Below the pieces are notes generated by a model. That model searched no databases, was not told the DNA's origin, and saw nothing but the letters and a program-made list of their open reading frames with translations. From Candidatus Rokuibacteriota bacterium (GTDB lineage Bacteria > Methylomirabilota > Methylomirabilia > Rokubacteriales > CSP1-6): a stretch of 64,000 nt of DNA. Made by a program: the position numbers and the translations under genes. How positions within the stretch are numbered: the first letter of the stretch is position 1; each line of letters begins with the position of its first letter. The DNA is taken from contig QHTE01000043.1 in assembly GCA_003220685.1 (NCBI GenBank), positions 185,799-249,798 of the forward strand, read 5' to 3'. Below, one piece after another: positions 50,592 to 57,773 of this stretch.

Positions 50592-52150
50592 CAGTCGAGC
50601 TCCTCCATGAATCCCGCGATTTCGTCGACCCGGACGCCGGTGACGGCGACCTCGGGCGCGTACACGACCTCGTCCGCGGCCCAGACGATCGTGCCCTTGA
50701 CGTCCTTGGTGGTCCCGATGACGTTGTTCAGGAACGTGGCGATGTTGTCGTTGATCCGGACCGCGTTGGCCTTGAGCGGCGCCGCGATCTGCCCGTGCCG
50801 AATGATATAGGAATCGGCGACGACCGTACAGGTGAAATCACCCGCGCGCAGCCCGTTGATCGGGTAGGTGTACCAGATGCGCCCGACGTAGAGGCCGTCG
50901 CCCACCCGCCGCAGCAGCTCGTCGAGCGCGACCGCCTCGCGGCCCTCGAGCACGACGTTCGAGGCGGCCACGCCGGGTGCCGTGTCGAACTGCCGGCCGC
51001 CGCCCGAGCCGAAACGAAAGCCGTTGCGCGGCACCAGGGCCTTTTCGGCGGCGGTGCCGACGGCGCCGAGCTTCTCGCCGAGGGCCGGGTCGCGCAGCAG
51101 GCGCTGCGTCTCGTACCAGTTCGAGAGACAGCCGACGAGCACGCCGTGCTTGATCAGATCGGTCCGCCCGGTCGGCAGCCCTTCGCACGTGATGCCCTTC
51201 GACCCCATGAAGCCGGGGCGCGCGCCGTCGTCGTAGAGGTGCAGGCGCGGCGAGGCCACCCCGCGGCCGAGCTTGCCGAGGAACGGCGTGCTCGACGAAT
51301 AGAAGGCGCTTGTGGTGCACGCGGGGATCACGATGTTGTTCAATAGATCAGCCACCGGCTGGCGGCCGAAGACGACGGTATAGGTGCCCGACGGCACGCG
51401 CTCGCCGCCGATCGCGCCGATGGCGTTCTGGGCCGCCTCGACGCCCGCCTCGTCGGTGAAGTGGTCGAGCCGCGTGCCGGTCGAGGCGCCCGAGCCCTTG
51501 GCGGCACACGTCTCGACCATCGCGGTCGCGAACGCGGTGATCAGCGACGTCTCGTCGGTCTGGGCGCGCGGCATCGTGGTCGAGGCGATCGCCATCCGCT
51601 CGCGCAGGATCGTGACGTCGCCGCCGAGGATGAGGCCGAGCCGGCGCAGGCCTTCGTCGTCCTGCGCCAGCTCGGCCAGCCGGCCCGAGGCGCCGAACGT
51701 CCGCAGCGCGCCGCCGGCGATCTTCCAGCCGGCCTCCACGAGCCCCTCGTCGTCGAGCGCCATGAGCCGCGGATCGTGGTAGCCGCTGAGCGTGCGCGCC
51801 TCGCCCGTGGGCGCGGGGAGCGAGACGAACTCGGGGTCGACGACCGCGGCCCGCCGCGCCTTGACCAGCGCGCGCTCGGCGCCGGCCGGCGAGAGGTCGC
51901 TCGGCTCGCTGCCGAAGCCGATCCGCCGGCCCTCCGGCGCGTCGAAGACGGCCTGGATGCCGAGGCCGTACGATTCGGTCGACTTGGGCTCCTCCACGCC
52001 GTTGCAGGGGATGTGCGAGGTGTAGTTGAGCCGGGTCAGCACGGCCGAGTTCGCGGACACGAACACCTCGGCCTCGCGGATGTCGCCCTGACGCGCAACG
52101 AGTGCCAGCGCTTCCTCGCTCGCCCGGGCCAGCTCGTCGACCGTCCTCAT
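50591..52150 (-). CDS. TldE/PmbA-like protein, second copy
   Basis: 519-residue TldD/PmbA-superfamily protein without an HExxxH motif, so the non-catalytic (TldE-like) half of a second pair. Family blocks are SYGLGIQAVFDAPEGRRIG, GGERVPSGTYTVVFGRQPVADLLNN and GFMGSKGITCEGLPTGRTDLI. It is longer than standard PmbA (about 450) and diverges strongly from the copy at 34012, indicating a different substrate. It lies 7 nt after the rhodanese gene and one TGATG overlap before transketolase. Confidence 0.87.
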   Translation of the reverse strand: MRTVDELARASEEALALVARQGDIREAEVFVSANSAVLTRLNYTSHIPCNGVEEPKSTESYGLGIQAVFDAPEGRRIGFGSEPSDLSPAGAERALVKARRAAVVDPEFVSLPAPTGEARTLSGYHDPRLMALDDEGLVEAGWKIAGGALRTFGASGRLAELAQDDEGLRRLGLILGGDVTILRERMAIASTTMPRAQTDETSLITAFATAMVETCAAKGSGASTGTRLDHFTDEAGVEAAQNAIGAIGGERVPSGTYTVVFGRQPVADLLNNIVIPACTTSAFYSSSTPFLGKLGRGVASPRLHLYDDGARPGFMGSKGITCEGLPTGRTDLIKHGVLVGCLSNWYETQRLLRDPALGEKLGAVGTAAEKALVPRNGFRFGSGGGRQFDTAPGVAASNVVLEGREAVALDELLRRVGDGLYVGRIWYTYPINGLRAGDFTCTVVADSYIIRHGQIAAPLKANAVRINDNIATFLNNVIGTTKDVKGTIVWAADEVVYAPEVAVTGVRVDEIAGFMEELD

Positions 52151-52157
52151 CGTCTAC

Positions 52158-52580
52158 TCAGTGCCCGGGCGGCGCTTTCGGGTTCCGCCCCTCGACAGGA
52201 TAGCCTTTGTCCATCCAGCCCGGGAGCCCCTCCTCGAGCACGCGGTGATTGCGCCACCCGAGCTGGTACAGGATGTCGCTGGCCCCCCGGGACAGCGCGT
52301 GCGGGCACGTTCAATAGAAGACTACCAGACCCGTCTGCGAGATCTCCCAGGCGCGATCGGCCACAATACGCAGCGGCATCGAGCGAGCGCCTCTGATGTG
52401 ACTCTCGACGTACTGCTCCCAGTGCCGGACGTCGATGATGTCGGCCTTGGTGCCGCGGTCGAGGAGGCTCTTGAGCTCGTCGACCTTGATGAAGCTCACG
52501 GGATATTCGGGCGGGGCCGCGGGCGCGGCGCTCGCGAACAGCAAGCCGACGGCCGCGACGACGATGAGCGCGCCGCGCAC
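52158..52580 (-). CDS. Rhodanese-domain protein, candidate selenoprotein (in-frame TGA at the active site)
   Basis: Exported or lipid-anchored rhodanese of 140 residues if the TGA at 52311..52313 (codon 90) is read through. A GTG start gives a signal peptide (RGALIVVAAVGLLFASAAP). The rhodanese fold follows: VDELKSLLDRGTKADIIDVRHWEQY and SHIRGARSMPL, then LVVFY-TGA-TCPHALSRGASDIL. Cysteine-type relatives read YC-x-CPH at this exact point, so the TGA replaces the catalytic sulfur-carrying cysteine. The frame remains open to WRNHRVLEEGLPGWMDKGYP, a normal rhodanese end, and stops at 52158. A SECIS-like hairpin lies 13 nt after the TGA. Alternatives are a recent Cys-to-stop mutation or a sequencing error. 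It fits tightly between the TldD-like (2 bp) and TldE-like (7 bp) genes. Confidence 0.7.
52277..52297 (-). promoter_or_regulatory. Candidate bacterial SECIS hairpin
   Basis: Starting 13 nt after the TGA, CGCTG pairs with CAGCG (5 bp). After one mismatch, CC or CCC pairs with GG or GGG, leaving a small apical loop of G residues about 23-28 nt past the TGA. Bacterial SECIS elements are hairpins at this distance with a G near the start of the loop. In such GC-rich DNA hairpins arise easily, so the support is moderate. Confidence 0.45.
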
Positions 52581-52582
52581 GT

Positions 52583-54145
52583 CTAGCCGCCGATCACCCG
52601 CGCGCGCGTTCGCATCGTCGGACCCCCGTTGCCCAGCCGCTTGGTCTGCATCGGCTGTCCCTTGCCGCAGTTCGGGATCGGGTACAGGCGGAAGTCCGTG
52701 CCGACCGCGTCGACGTTCATGAGGTAATCCCGCGAGTCGGCGGCGATGCCGCCGTCGCGGTAGAGCCGCCCGAGCTCGCCGCTGCGGATCTCGTAGACCG
52801 AGCGCGCTGAGATGCGGAAGTTCTCCCGGCTCTCGGCGATGGAAGGCGTGCGATGCCCGGCCACGTAGTAGCCGTGGTCCACGTCCTTCACGATGTCCTC
52901 GGGCGGACGCGTGCCCGCGTCGAAGACGGTGTTCGACATCCGGATCAGCGGGACGAGCGAGGCGTCGGTCGCCTTCCAGTGGCCGTTGGGCTCGCCGCCG
53001 AAGATCGCCGCGGTCTGCCGGCTGTTCATGAAGCCGCGGAAGATGCCGCGGTCGATGTGGACCACGCGGCGCGCCGGCGTGCCCTCGTGGTCGTACTTGT
53101 AGTGGCCGAAGCCCGGCAGCGCCGGGTCCGAGTAGGCGGTCACCAGCGGCGAGGCGACGCGCCGCCCGAGCTGATGCTCGGTGAGCCCGCGCAGGAGCCA
53201 GGAGCGGCCCGCGTAGGCCGTCTCCATCTTGAGCGCGCGGTCGAGCTCGACCGGATGGCCGATAATCTCGTGGGACACGAGCGTGTTGTAGTGCGGGTCG
53301 GTCACCACGACCACCTCGCGCTCCGAGGTGGGCAGCACCGGCGCGGCCGCGAGCGCCACGCCCTCGCGCGCGAGGCTCAGCGCGAAGTCGCGGAAGGCCG
53401 GGAAGGAGAGCGCCGGCTCGTCGACGCCGTCGAGGAGGATCTCCCAGCCGCGCTGGTGGCCGATCGCGTCGTAGAGATCCTGGCTCACTTCGCCGTCGAC
53501 GGTGACGACGGTGCAGGTGCCCATGGTCAAGGCGAACGACTGGTCGATCCGCGCGCCCTCGCTCGACACGAAGAGCTCGCGCGAGAGCTCGGTCATCGTC
53601 CCGACGTAGTTGTACTTGACGCCGGCGTGGACGGCGCCGACCTGGCGCGAGACGTCGGTCGCGTACCGCACCATTTCGGCGAGCTCCATCGCGCGCGGAT
53701 CGACGCGGTAGACGGCCGCGACGGTGTCCTGCCGGACCTCGATCGGGTGCAAGCGCGTGTCGGCCAGCGCCTCGCCCAGGGGCCCGAACTTCTCGCGAGC
53801 GTCGGCCTTCATCTCGCCGTTCACCATCGCGCGCCGATACGCCCGCTCGAGGGCCTCGCGCACGATCCGGTCGAGGTCGGCCAGGTCGGCGGTGCCGAGC
53901 GTCTGGCCGACGTAACCGGGTGCGATCATGCGGTCGCCGGCAAGGACGCGGGCGCCGAGCGCCAGGCCGTAGTCGTCGCCGGAGTACTTGGGCGTGCCGT
54001 TCTCCGATCCGGCGCCCTTGCCCTCGGTGACCTCGAGGCGCAGATCGGCGTAGCGCAGGTGCGGCAGCCGCCGGGCCGCCTCGCGCACGCGAGTCTCGAC
54101 CATCGGCGCGACTGCGTCGATGAGAGCGACCGAGACGCGGGTCAT
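52583..54145 (-). CDS. TldD-like metalloprotease, second copy
   Basis: 520-residue TldD-superfamily protein with the zinc motif HEIIGH starting near residue 292 (VSHEIIGHPVELD) and a C-terminal IPNCGKGQPMQ that supplies the cysteine ligand. Other blocks are YKYDHEGTPARRVVHIDRG and GFMNSRQTAAIFGG. It is about 40 residues longer than canonical TldD and distinct from the copy at 32567. Its ATG overlaps the moeA stop by 4 nt. With the TldE-like protein at 50591 it would form a peptide-processing heterodimer; the rhodanese encoded between them may act on the same target. Confidence 0.88.
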   Translation of the reverse strand: MTRVSVALIDAVAPMVETRVREAARRLPHLRYADLRLEVTEGKGAGSENGTPKYSGDDYGLALGARVLAGDRMIAPGYVGQTLGTADLADLDRIVREALERAYRRAMVNGEMKADAREKFGPLGEALADTRLHPIEVRQDTVAAVYRVDPRAMELAEMVRYATDVSRQVGAVHAGVKYNYVGTMTELSRELFVSSEGARIDQSFALTMGTCTVVTVDGEVSQDLYDAIGHQRGWEILLDGVDEPALSFPAFRDFALSLAREGVALAAAPVLPTSEREVVVVTDPHYNTLVSHEIIGHPVELDRALKMETAYAGRSWLLRGLTEHQLGRRVASPLVTAYSDPALPGFGHYKYDHEGTPARRVVHIDRGIFRGFMNSRQTAAIFGGEPNGHWKATDASLVPLIRMSNTVFDAGTRPPEDIVKDVDHGYYVAGHRTPSIAESRENFRISARSVYEIRSGELGRLYRDGGIAADSRDYLMNVDAVGTDFRLYPIPNCGKGQPMQTKRLGNGGPTMRTRARVIGG

Positions 54146-55338
54146 TCGAACAGCTCGATCTGGACGGTTTCGCCGACCGCCACGTCGCCCCGGGCCTCTT
54201 CGAGCACGACGAGGCAGTTCCCCGCGGTCATCGAGGAAAGGATACCGGAGCCCTGCGGTCCCGTCGTCCGCGCTTCCCAGCGGCCGTTCCTCCATCGCAC
54301 CACGCCCCGCTTGAACTCGCGGCGGCCCTTCTTCTTGGTCATAGCCTCCATCGCGACGGCCTCGGCGGTCTCAGGGAAGAGGCGGCGGCGGCCGCCCAGC
54401 CTGTAGAGCGCCGGCCGGACGAAGAGCATGAACGCGAGCATCGAGGCGACCGGATTGCCGGGCAACCCGAAGAAGTGCGCCGAGCCGATCCGCCCGAAGG
54501 CGAGCGGACGTCCGGGCTGCATGGCGACCTGCCAGAAGTCGATCGCGCCGATCTCGCCGAGCACGTCCTTCACGAAGTCGAGCGCGCCGACCGAGACGCC
54601 GCCGGAGGTGACGACCATGTCGCCGACCGCGGCGGCCTCGAGCAGACGGGCGCGGAGGTCGTCGCGCACGTCGGCCACGATGCCGAGGTCGATGACCTCG
54701 CCGCCGCACTGCTCGATCGAGCCGCGCAGGGTGAAGCGATTGGCGTCGTAGATCTGGCCGGGCTTCCGTGGCGTGCCGGGCTCGACGACCTCGTCGCCGG
54801 TCGACAAGAGCGCGACCCGCGGCCGGCGATGCACGAGCACCTGCCACCGCCCGAGCGACGTGATGAGCCCCAGCTCCTGCGGCCGCAGGATGGTGCCGCG
54901 CTCGATCGCGACGGTTCCGGCCTGGATATCTTCTCCGCGCTTTCTCACGTTGGAACCCTTCGCGATGGGCCCCACGCTCAGCCGATCGCCGCGGCGCTCG
55001 ACCACCTCCTGGGGATAAACCGTGTCCGCGCCGCTCGGCATCGGCGCGCCGGTCATGATGCGGACGGCCTGGCCCGGCGCCACCGTGCCGGCGTAGACCG
55101 CGCCGGCCATGATCTCGGCCACCACCTCGAGCTCGCGCGTCTTCGCCGCCGGCACGTCGTCGCTCGCGACCGCATAGCCGTCGACGGCCGAGTTGTCCGT
55201 CGGCGGCACGTCGAACGGCGCGAGCAGGTCCTCGGCGAGCACGCGATCGCGCGCGCGCGTGACGGCGACGACCTCGGGAGGAGTCGATTCGACGAGCTGG
55301 CAGAGGATCTGATTTTGGCCCTCCTGCACCGAAATCAT
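54142..55338 (-). CDS. moeA: Molybdopterin molybdenumtransferase MoeA
   Basis: 398-residue MoeA, normal length, which inserts molybdate into adenylated molybdopterin. Visible blocks are FDVPPTDNSAVDGYAVAS near 42 (substrate-contacting PxxDxSAxDG), RIMTGAPMPSGADTV near 93, VALLSTGDEVVEPG near 176, VVTSGGVSVGALDFV and FFGLPGNPVASMLAF. The ATG at 55338 lies 6 nt after a perfect TATAAT on its strand with no ribosome site, so the message should be leaderless. It is the first gene of the operon running to transketolase. No molybdoenzyme gene is in the window. Confidence 0.95.
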   Translation of the reverse strand: MISVQEGQNQILCQLVESTPPEVVAVTRARDRVLAEDLLAPFDVPPTDNSAVDGYAVASDDVPAAKTRELEVVAEIMAGAVYAGTVAPGQAVRIMTGAPMPSGADTVYPQEVVERRGDRLSVGPIAKGSNVRKRGEDIQAGTVAIERGTILRPQELGLITSLGRWQVLVHRRPRVALLSTGDEVVEPGTPRKPGQIYDANRFTLRGSIEQCGGEVIDLGIVADVRDDLRARLLEAAAVGDMVVTSGGVSVGALDFVKDVLGEIGAIDFWQVAMQPGRPLAFGRIGSAHFFGLPGNPVASMLAFMLFVRPALYRLGGRRRLFPETAEAVAMEAMTKKKGRREFKRGVVRWRNGRWEARTTGPQGSGILSSMTAGNCLVVLEEARGDVAVGETVQIELFE

Positions 55339-55361
55339 GGCGATATTATACGCGCCATGAT
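55334..55361. promoter_or_regulatory. Symmetric bidirectional promoter between moeA and the RDD gene
   Basis: Only 18 bp separate the two ATGs. A perfect 9-bp inverted repeat (ATCATGGCG at 55334..55342 and CGCCATGAT at 55353..55361) includes both start codons. Between the arms, TATAAT on the minus strand (55350 to 55345) ends 6 nt before moeA, and TATTAT on the plus strand (55344..55349) ends 7 nt before the RDD gene. Both transcripts should begin at or next to the start codon. Confidence 0.65.
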
Positions 55362-55839
55362 TCGGCCTCGCCCCGCGGGCTTCTGGATCCGCGCGCTCGC
55401 CGCGATCGTCGACTTCGCCGTGTTCTTCGTCGTGTACTTTTCGCTGAAGGTCGTCGGCGCCCGAGTGTCGGGCGTCGACCGTGAGAGCTCCGACGCCCTC
55501 AAGCCCCTGGCGTTCTTCTTCACGCTCGTCTTCGCGGGCGCGTACACGTCGGTGCTCCACTGTCTCGCGGGTCAGACGATCGGCAAGATGCTCGTCGGCG
55601 TCAGGGTCGTCGCCGGCGAGGACGAGCCGCCGCTGTTCGGTACGGCGCTGCTCCGTTTCGTCGCGTATTTCGCCTCGGCTGGTACCTTCACCCTCGGCTT
55701 CGTGATGGCGGGGCTCCGCCAGGACAAGCGTGCGCTGCACGACCTGATCGCCGGAACGAGGGTCGAGCGCTCGAGGCAGCCCGAGGCCGCTCCGCCTCCG
55801 ACCGAGAGTCCCGGGCCGGTCGCGGCGGGTGCCGTGTGA
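55357..55839 (+). CDS. RDD-family membrane protein
   Basis: 160-residue protein with an RDD domain, three transmembrane helices. The Arg in GFWIRALAAIVDF, the Asp in that first helix and the later TIGKMLVGVRVV plus DKRALHDLIAGTRVV-like end (ALHDLIAGTRVER) match the family pattern. RDD proteins are proposed ion or small-molecule transporters; some are Na+/H+ antiporters. The last 25 residues are a proline-rich cytoplasmic tail. The start lies 7 nt after TATTAT with no ribosome site. Its stop overlaps the DUF309 gene (GTGA). Confidence 0.88.
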   Translation: MIRPRPAGFWIRALAAIVDFAVFFVVYFSLKVVGARVSGVDRESSDALKPLAFFFTLVFAGAYTSVLHCLAGQTIGKMLVGVRVVAGEDEPPLFGTALLRFVAYFASAGTFTLGFVMAGLRQDKRALHDLIAGTRVERSRQPEAAPPPTESPGPVAAGAV

Positions 55840-56456
55840 TCCCGACGGCGCCGCTGCGGGTCCGCAACCGACTCGCCGAGATCATCCTGGCCGCGCTCGA
55901 GGAGCCCGCGGCGCGCCGCGAGCTCCTGGCACTCGGCGAGGTCGATGCGCCGGCGCCCGACTGGCTCGAGCCCGGCGATCTCGACTGCCGGCCGCTGATC
56001 CGACAGAGGGCCCGGAGTGCCGTCGCCGCGCTCGCCGAACACCCGCCGGCACGCCTGCGCTCGCGCGCCGACGTCCTGGCCGCCGCGGCGGCGCTCTTCG
56101 ACGCGCACCTCTACTTCGAGGTCCACGAGCTGCTCGAGCCTTCCTGGCGCCAGGCGGAGGGCGGCGAGCGTGAGACGCTCCAGGGCCTGATCCAGGTCGC
56201 GGTCGGCTACCAGCACCTGGCCAACGGCAACCTCGCCGGCGCGCGAGCGCTGCTCGGCGAGGGATGCCACCGGCTCAGCGGCCGCACGCTCGAGGGAATG
56301 GACCTCGAGGCGTTCGGCCGGGAGGTCGCGCGCACCGTCGACCGGATCTTCCATCTCGATTGGCGAACGGTCCCGGCCTTTCCGAGGCCCGAATCCGCCG
56401 GCCGCGCAGGACGCGCCCCCGGCGTCGACGTGAACGTCAGAAAGGAGATCTCGTGA
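55836..56456 (+). CDS. DUF309 domain-containing protein
   Basis: 206-residue protein with a central DUF309 helical domain. FDAHLYFEVHELLEPSWR near 89 carries the conserved Glu-His-x-x-x-E-x-x-W pattern, and LQGLIQVAVGYQHLANGN follows. The function of the family is unknown. An N-terminal region of about 75 residues has no clear match. The GTG start overlaps the RDD gene and its stop overlaps the SDR gene (GTGA), so RDD-DUF309-SDR form one operon. Confidence 0.88.
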   Translation: MIPTAPLRVRNRLAEIILAALEEPAARRELLALGEVDAPAPDWLEPGDLDCRPLIRQRARSAVAALAEHPPARLRSRADVLAAAAALFDAHLYFEVHELLEPSWRQAEGGERETLQGLIQVAVGYQHLANGNLAGARALLGEGCHRLSGRTLEGMDLEAFGREVARTVDRIFHLDWRTVPAFPRPESAGRAGRAPGVDVNVRKEIS

Positions 56457-57247
56457 ATCTCGAGCTGAGCGGCAAGACAGCGCTGGTGACGGGGGGCAGT
56501 CTGGGCATCGGGCGGGCCATCGCGTTCGGGCTCGCCGCCGAGGGCGCGAAGGTCGCGATCTGCGCGCGCGACAAGTCGCGGCTCGAGCAGACGGCGCAAG
56601 AGATCAAGGCGAAGTCGAACGCCGAGGTGCTCGTCGTCCCCGGCGATCTGAGCCGGCTCGACGAGGTGAACCGGGTCGCCGCGACCGTCAAGGAGCGCTT
56701 CGGGCGGATCGATATCCTCGTGAACAACGCGGGCGCCATCCGGGGCGGCGACTTCCTCAAGATCCCCGACGAGCAGTGGGCCGGCGACTGGAGCCTGAAG
56801 ATTCTCGGCTACGTGCGGATGGCGCGCGCCGTCTTCCCGGTGATGCAGGCGCACGGAGGCGGACGCATCGTCAACATCGTCGGCGCCGCCGCGCGCAATC
56901 CGACTTCCGGATATCTGACCGGCGGCATCGCGAACTCGGGGCTCATCAATTTCTCGAAGGGCCTCGCCGATCTCGGCGCGCCGTCGAATATTCTGGTCAC
57001 CGCCGTGTCGCCGGCCGCGACCGCCACCGCGCGCTGGGAGAGCCTCATCGCCCAGCAGGCTGCGTCCGAGGGCAAGAGCGTGGAAGCCATGCGTGCCGAA
57101 GCCGCGAGCCACTATCCGCTCAAGCGGATCGCGACGCCTGAAGATATTGCCGATCTCGTGTGCTTCCTGGTATCGGCCCGCGCCTCGTTCATCACCGGCG
57201 TGTGTATCACCGTGGATGGCGGCGCGACCCGCGGCGTCTATCTCTGA
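56453..57247 (+). CDS. Atypical short-chain dehydrogenase/reductase
   Basis: 264-residue SDR with an intact nucleotide motif (TALVTGGSLGIGRAIAFG) and NNAG in DILVNNAGAIRGG. The active-site region is unusual: after NIVGAAARN it reads PTSGYLTGGIANSGL, so the catalytic tyrosine is present but the lysine four residues later is glycine. Similar GG-x-x-N variants occur in a divergent SDR subgroup whose chemistry is unclear. The GTG at 56453 follows AAAGGAGATCTC, one of the best ribosome sites in the window. Confidence 0.87.
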   Translation: MNLELSGKTALVTGGSLGIGRAIAFGLAAEGAKVAICARDKSRLEQTAQEIKAKSNAEVLVVPGDLSRLDEVNRVAATVKERFGRIDILVNNAGAIRGGDFLKIPDEQWAGDWSLKILGYVRMARAVFPVMQAHGGGRIVNIVGAAARNPTSGYLTGGIANSGLINFSKGLADLGAPSNILVTAVSPAATATARWESLIAQQAASEGKSVEAMRAEAASHYPLKRIATPEDIADLVCFLVSARASFITGVCITVDGGATRGVYL

Positions 57248-57268
57248 TTCTTTCGTTTCCCGATCAAC

Positions 57269-57297
57269 TTGACATGCGTCACCCGTTGTCATATATC
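57269..57297 (+). promoter_or_regulatory. Strong sigma-70 promoter of the RRM gene
   Basis: TTGACA (57269..57274), 17-bp spacer, TATATC (57292..57297): the closest match to consensus in the window. It leaves a leader of about 65 nt with GGAGG before the ATG at 57372. Confidence 0.8.
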
Positions 57298-57371
57298 TGT
57301 GCGCCAGCATGGGACGGTCCGGAAGTCATGTCCTAATTCCGCCGCTTTCGTTAGGGCTAGGAGGTCGAGGG

Positions 57372-57701
57372 ATGGCCGCAAAGTTGTTCGTCGGGAACCT
57401 CTCTTTCCAGGCCACCGAGGAAGACCTTCGCGAGCTCTTCCAGCAGGCTGGAACCGTCGAGACGGTCAGAATCATCACGGACCAGTTCACCGGACGGCCG
57501 CGCGGATTCGGGTTCGTCGAGATGGCGACCAAGGAAGAGGCTGGCAAGGCAGTCGAGATGCTGAACGGACGGCTCTTCAGGGACCGAAACCTCGTCGTCG
57601 ACGAGGCGCGTCCGCAGCCGCAGCGGACCGGCGCCGGCGGCCCGCGGGGCGATCGTGGGCCACGGCCCGGTGGAGGCGGCGGCGGAGGGTGGCGCCGGTA
57701 G
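57372..57701 (+). CDS. RNA-recognition-motif (RRM) RNA-binding protein
   Basis: 109-residue protein with one RRM, resembling bacterial and cyanobacterial glycine-rich RNA-binding proteins. RNP2 is KLFVGNLSF at the start and RNP1 is RGFGFVEMA near 44. The C-terminal 30 residues are Gly/Arg/Pro-rich (RGDRGPRPGGGGGGGWRR). Likely a cytoplasmic RNA chaperone, possibly stress- or cold-induced. The gene is a single-gene unit with its own strong promoter and an intrinsic terminator, which suggests high expression. ATG at 57372 after GGAGGTCGAGGG. Confidence 0.93.
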   Translation: MAAKLFVGNLSFQATEEDLRELFQQAGTVETVRIITDQFTGRPRGFGFVEMATKEEAGKAVEMLNGRLFRDRNLVVDEARPQPQRTGAGGPRGDRGPRPGGGGGGGWRR

Positions 57702-57719
57702 ACTCGTAGGAAAAAAGAG

Positions 57720-57753
57720 CCCGGGGATCGAGTCCGGTTCCCGGGTTTTTCTT
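57720..57753 (+). terminator. Intrinsic terminator after the RRM gene
   Basis: CCCGGGGA (57720..57727) pairs with TTCCCGGG (57738..57745), 8 bp including one G-U, around a 10-nt loop, followed by TTTTTCTTT. It lies 18 bp after the RRM stop and before the radical SAM gene. Confidence 0.88.
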
Positions 57754-57773
57754 TCTGCTGATAGACTCAACAC

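Noticed and set aside
57720..57753. Region with GGTTC and CCCGGG resembling a tRNA T-arm or acceptor stem
   Set aside because: It forms a simple hairpin followed by a T tract and no cloverleaf, so it is an intrinsic terminator.
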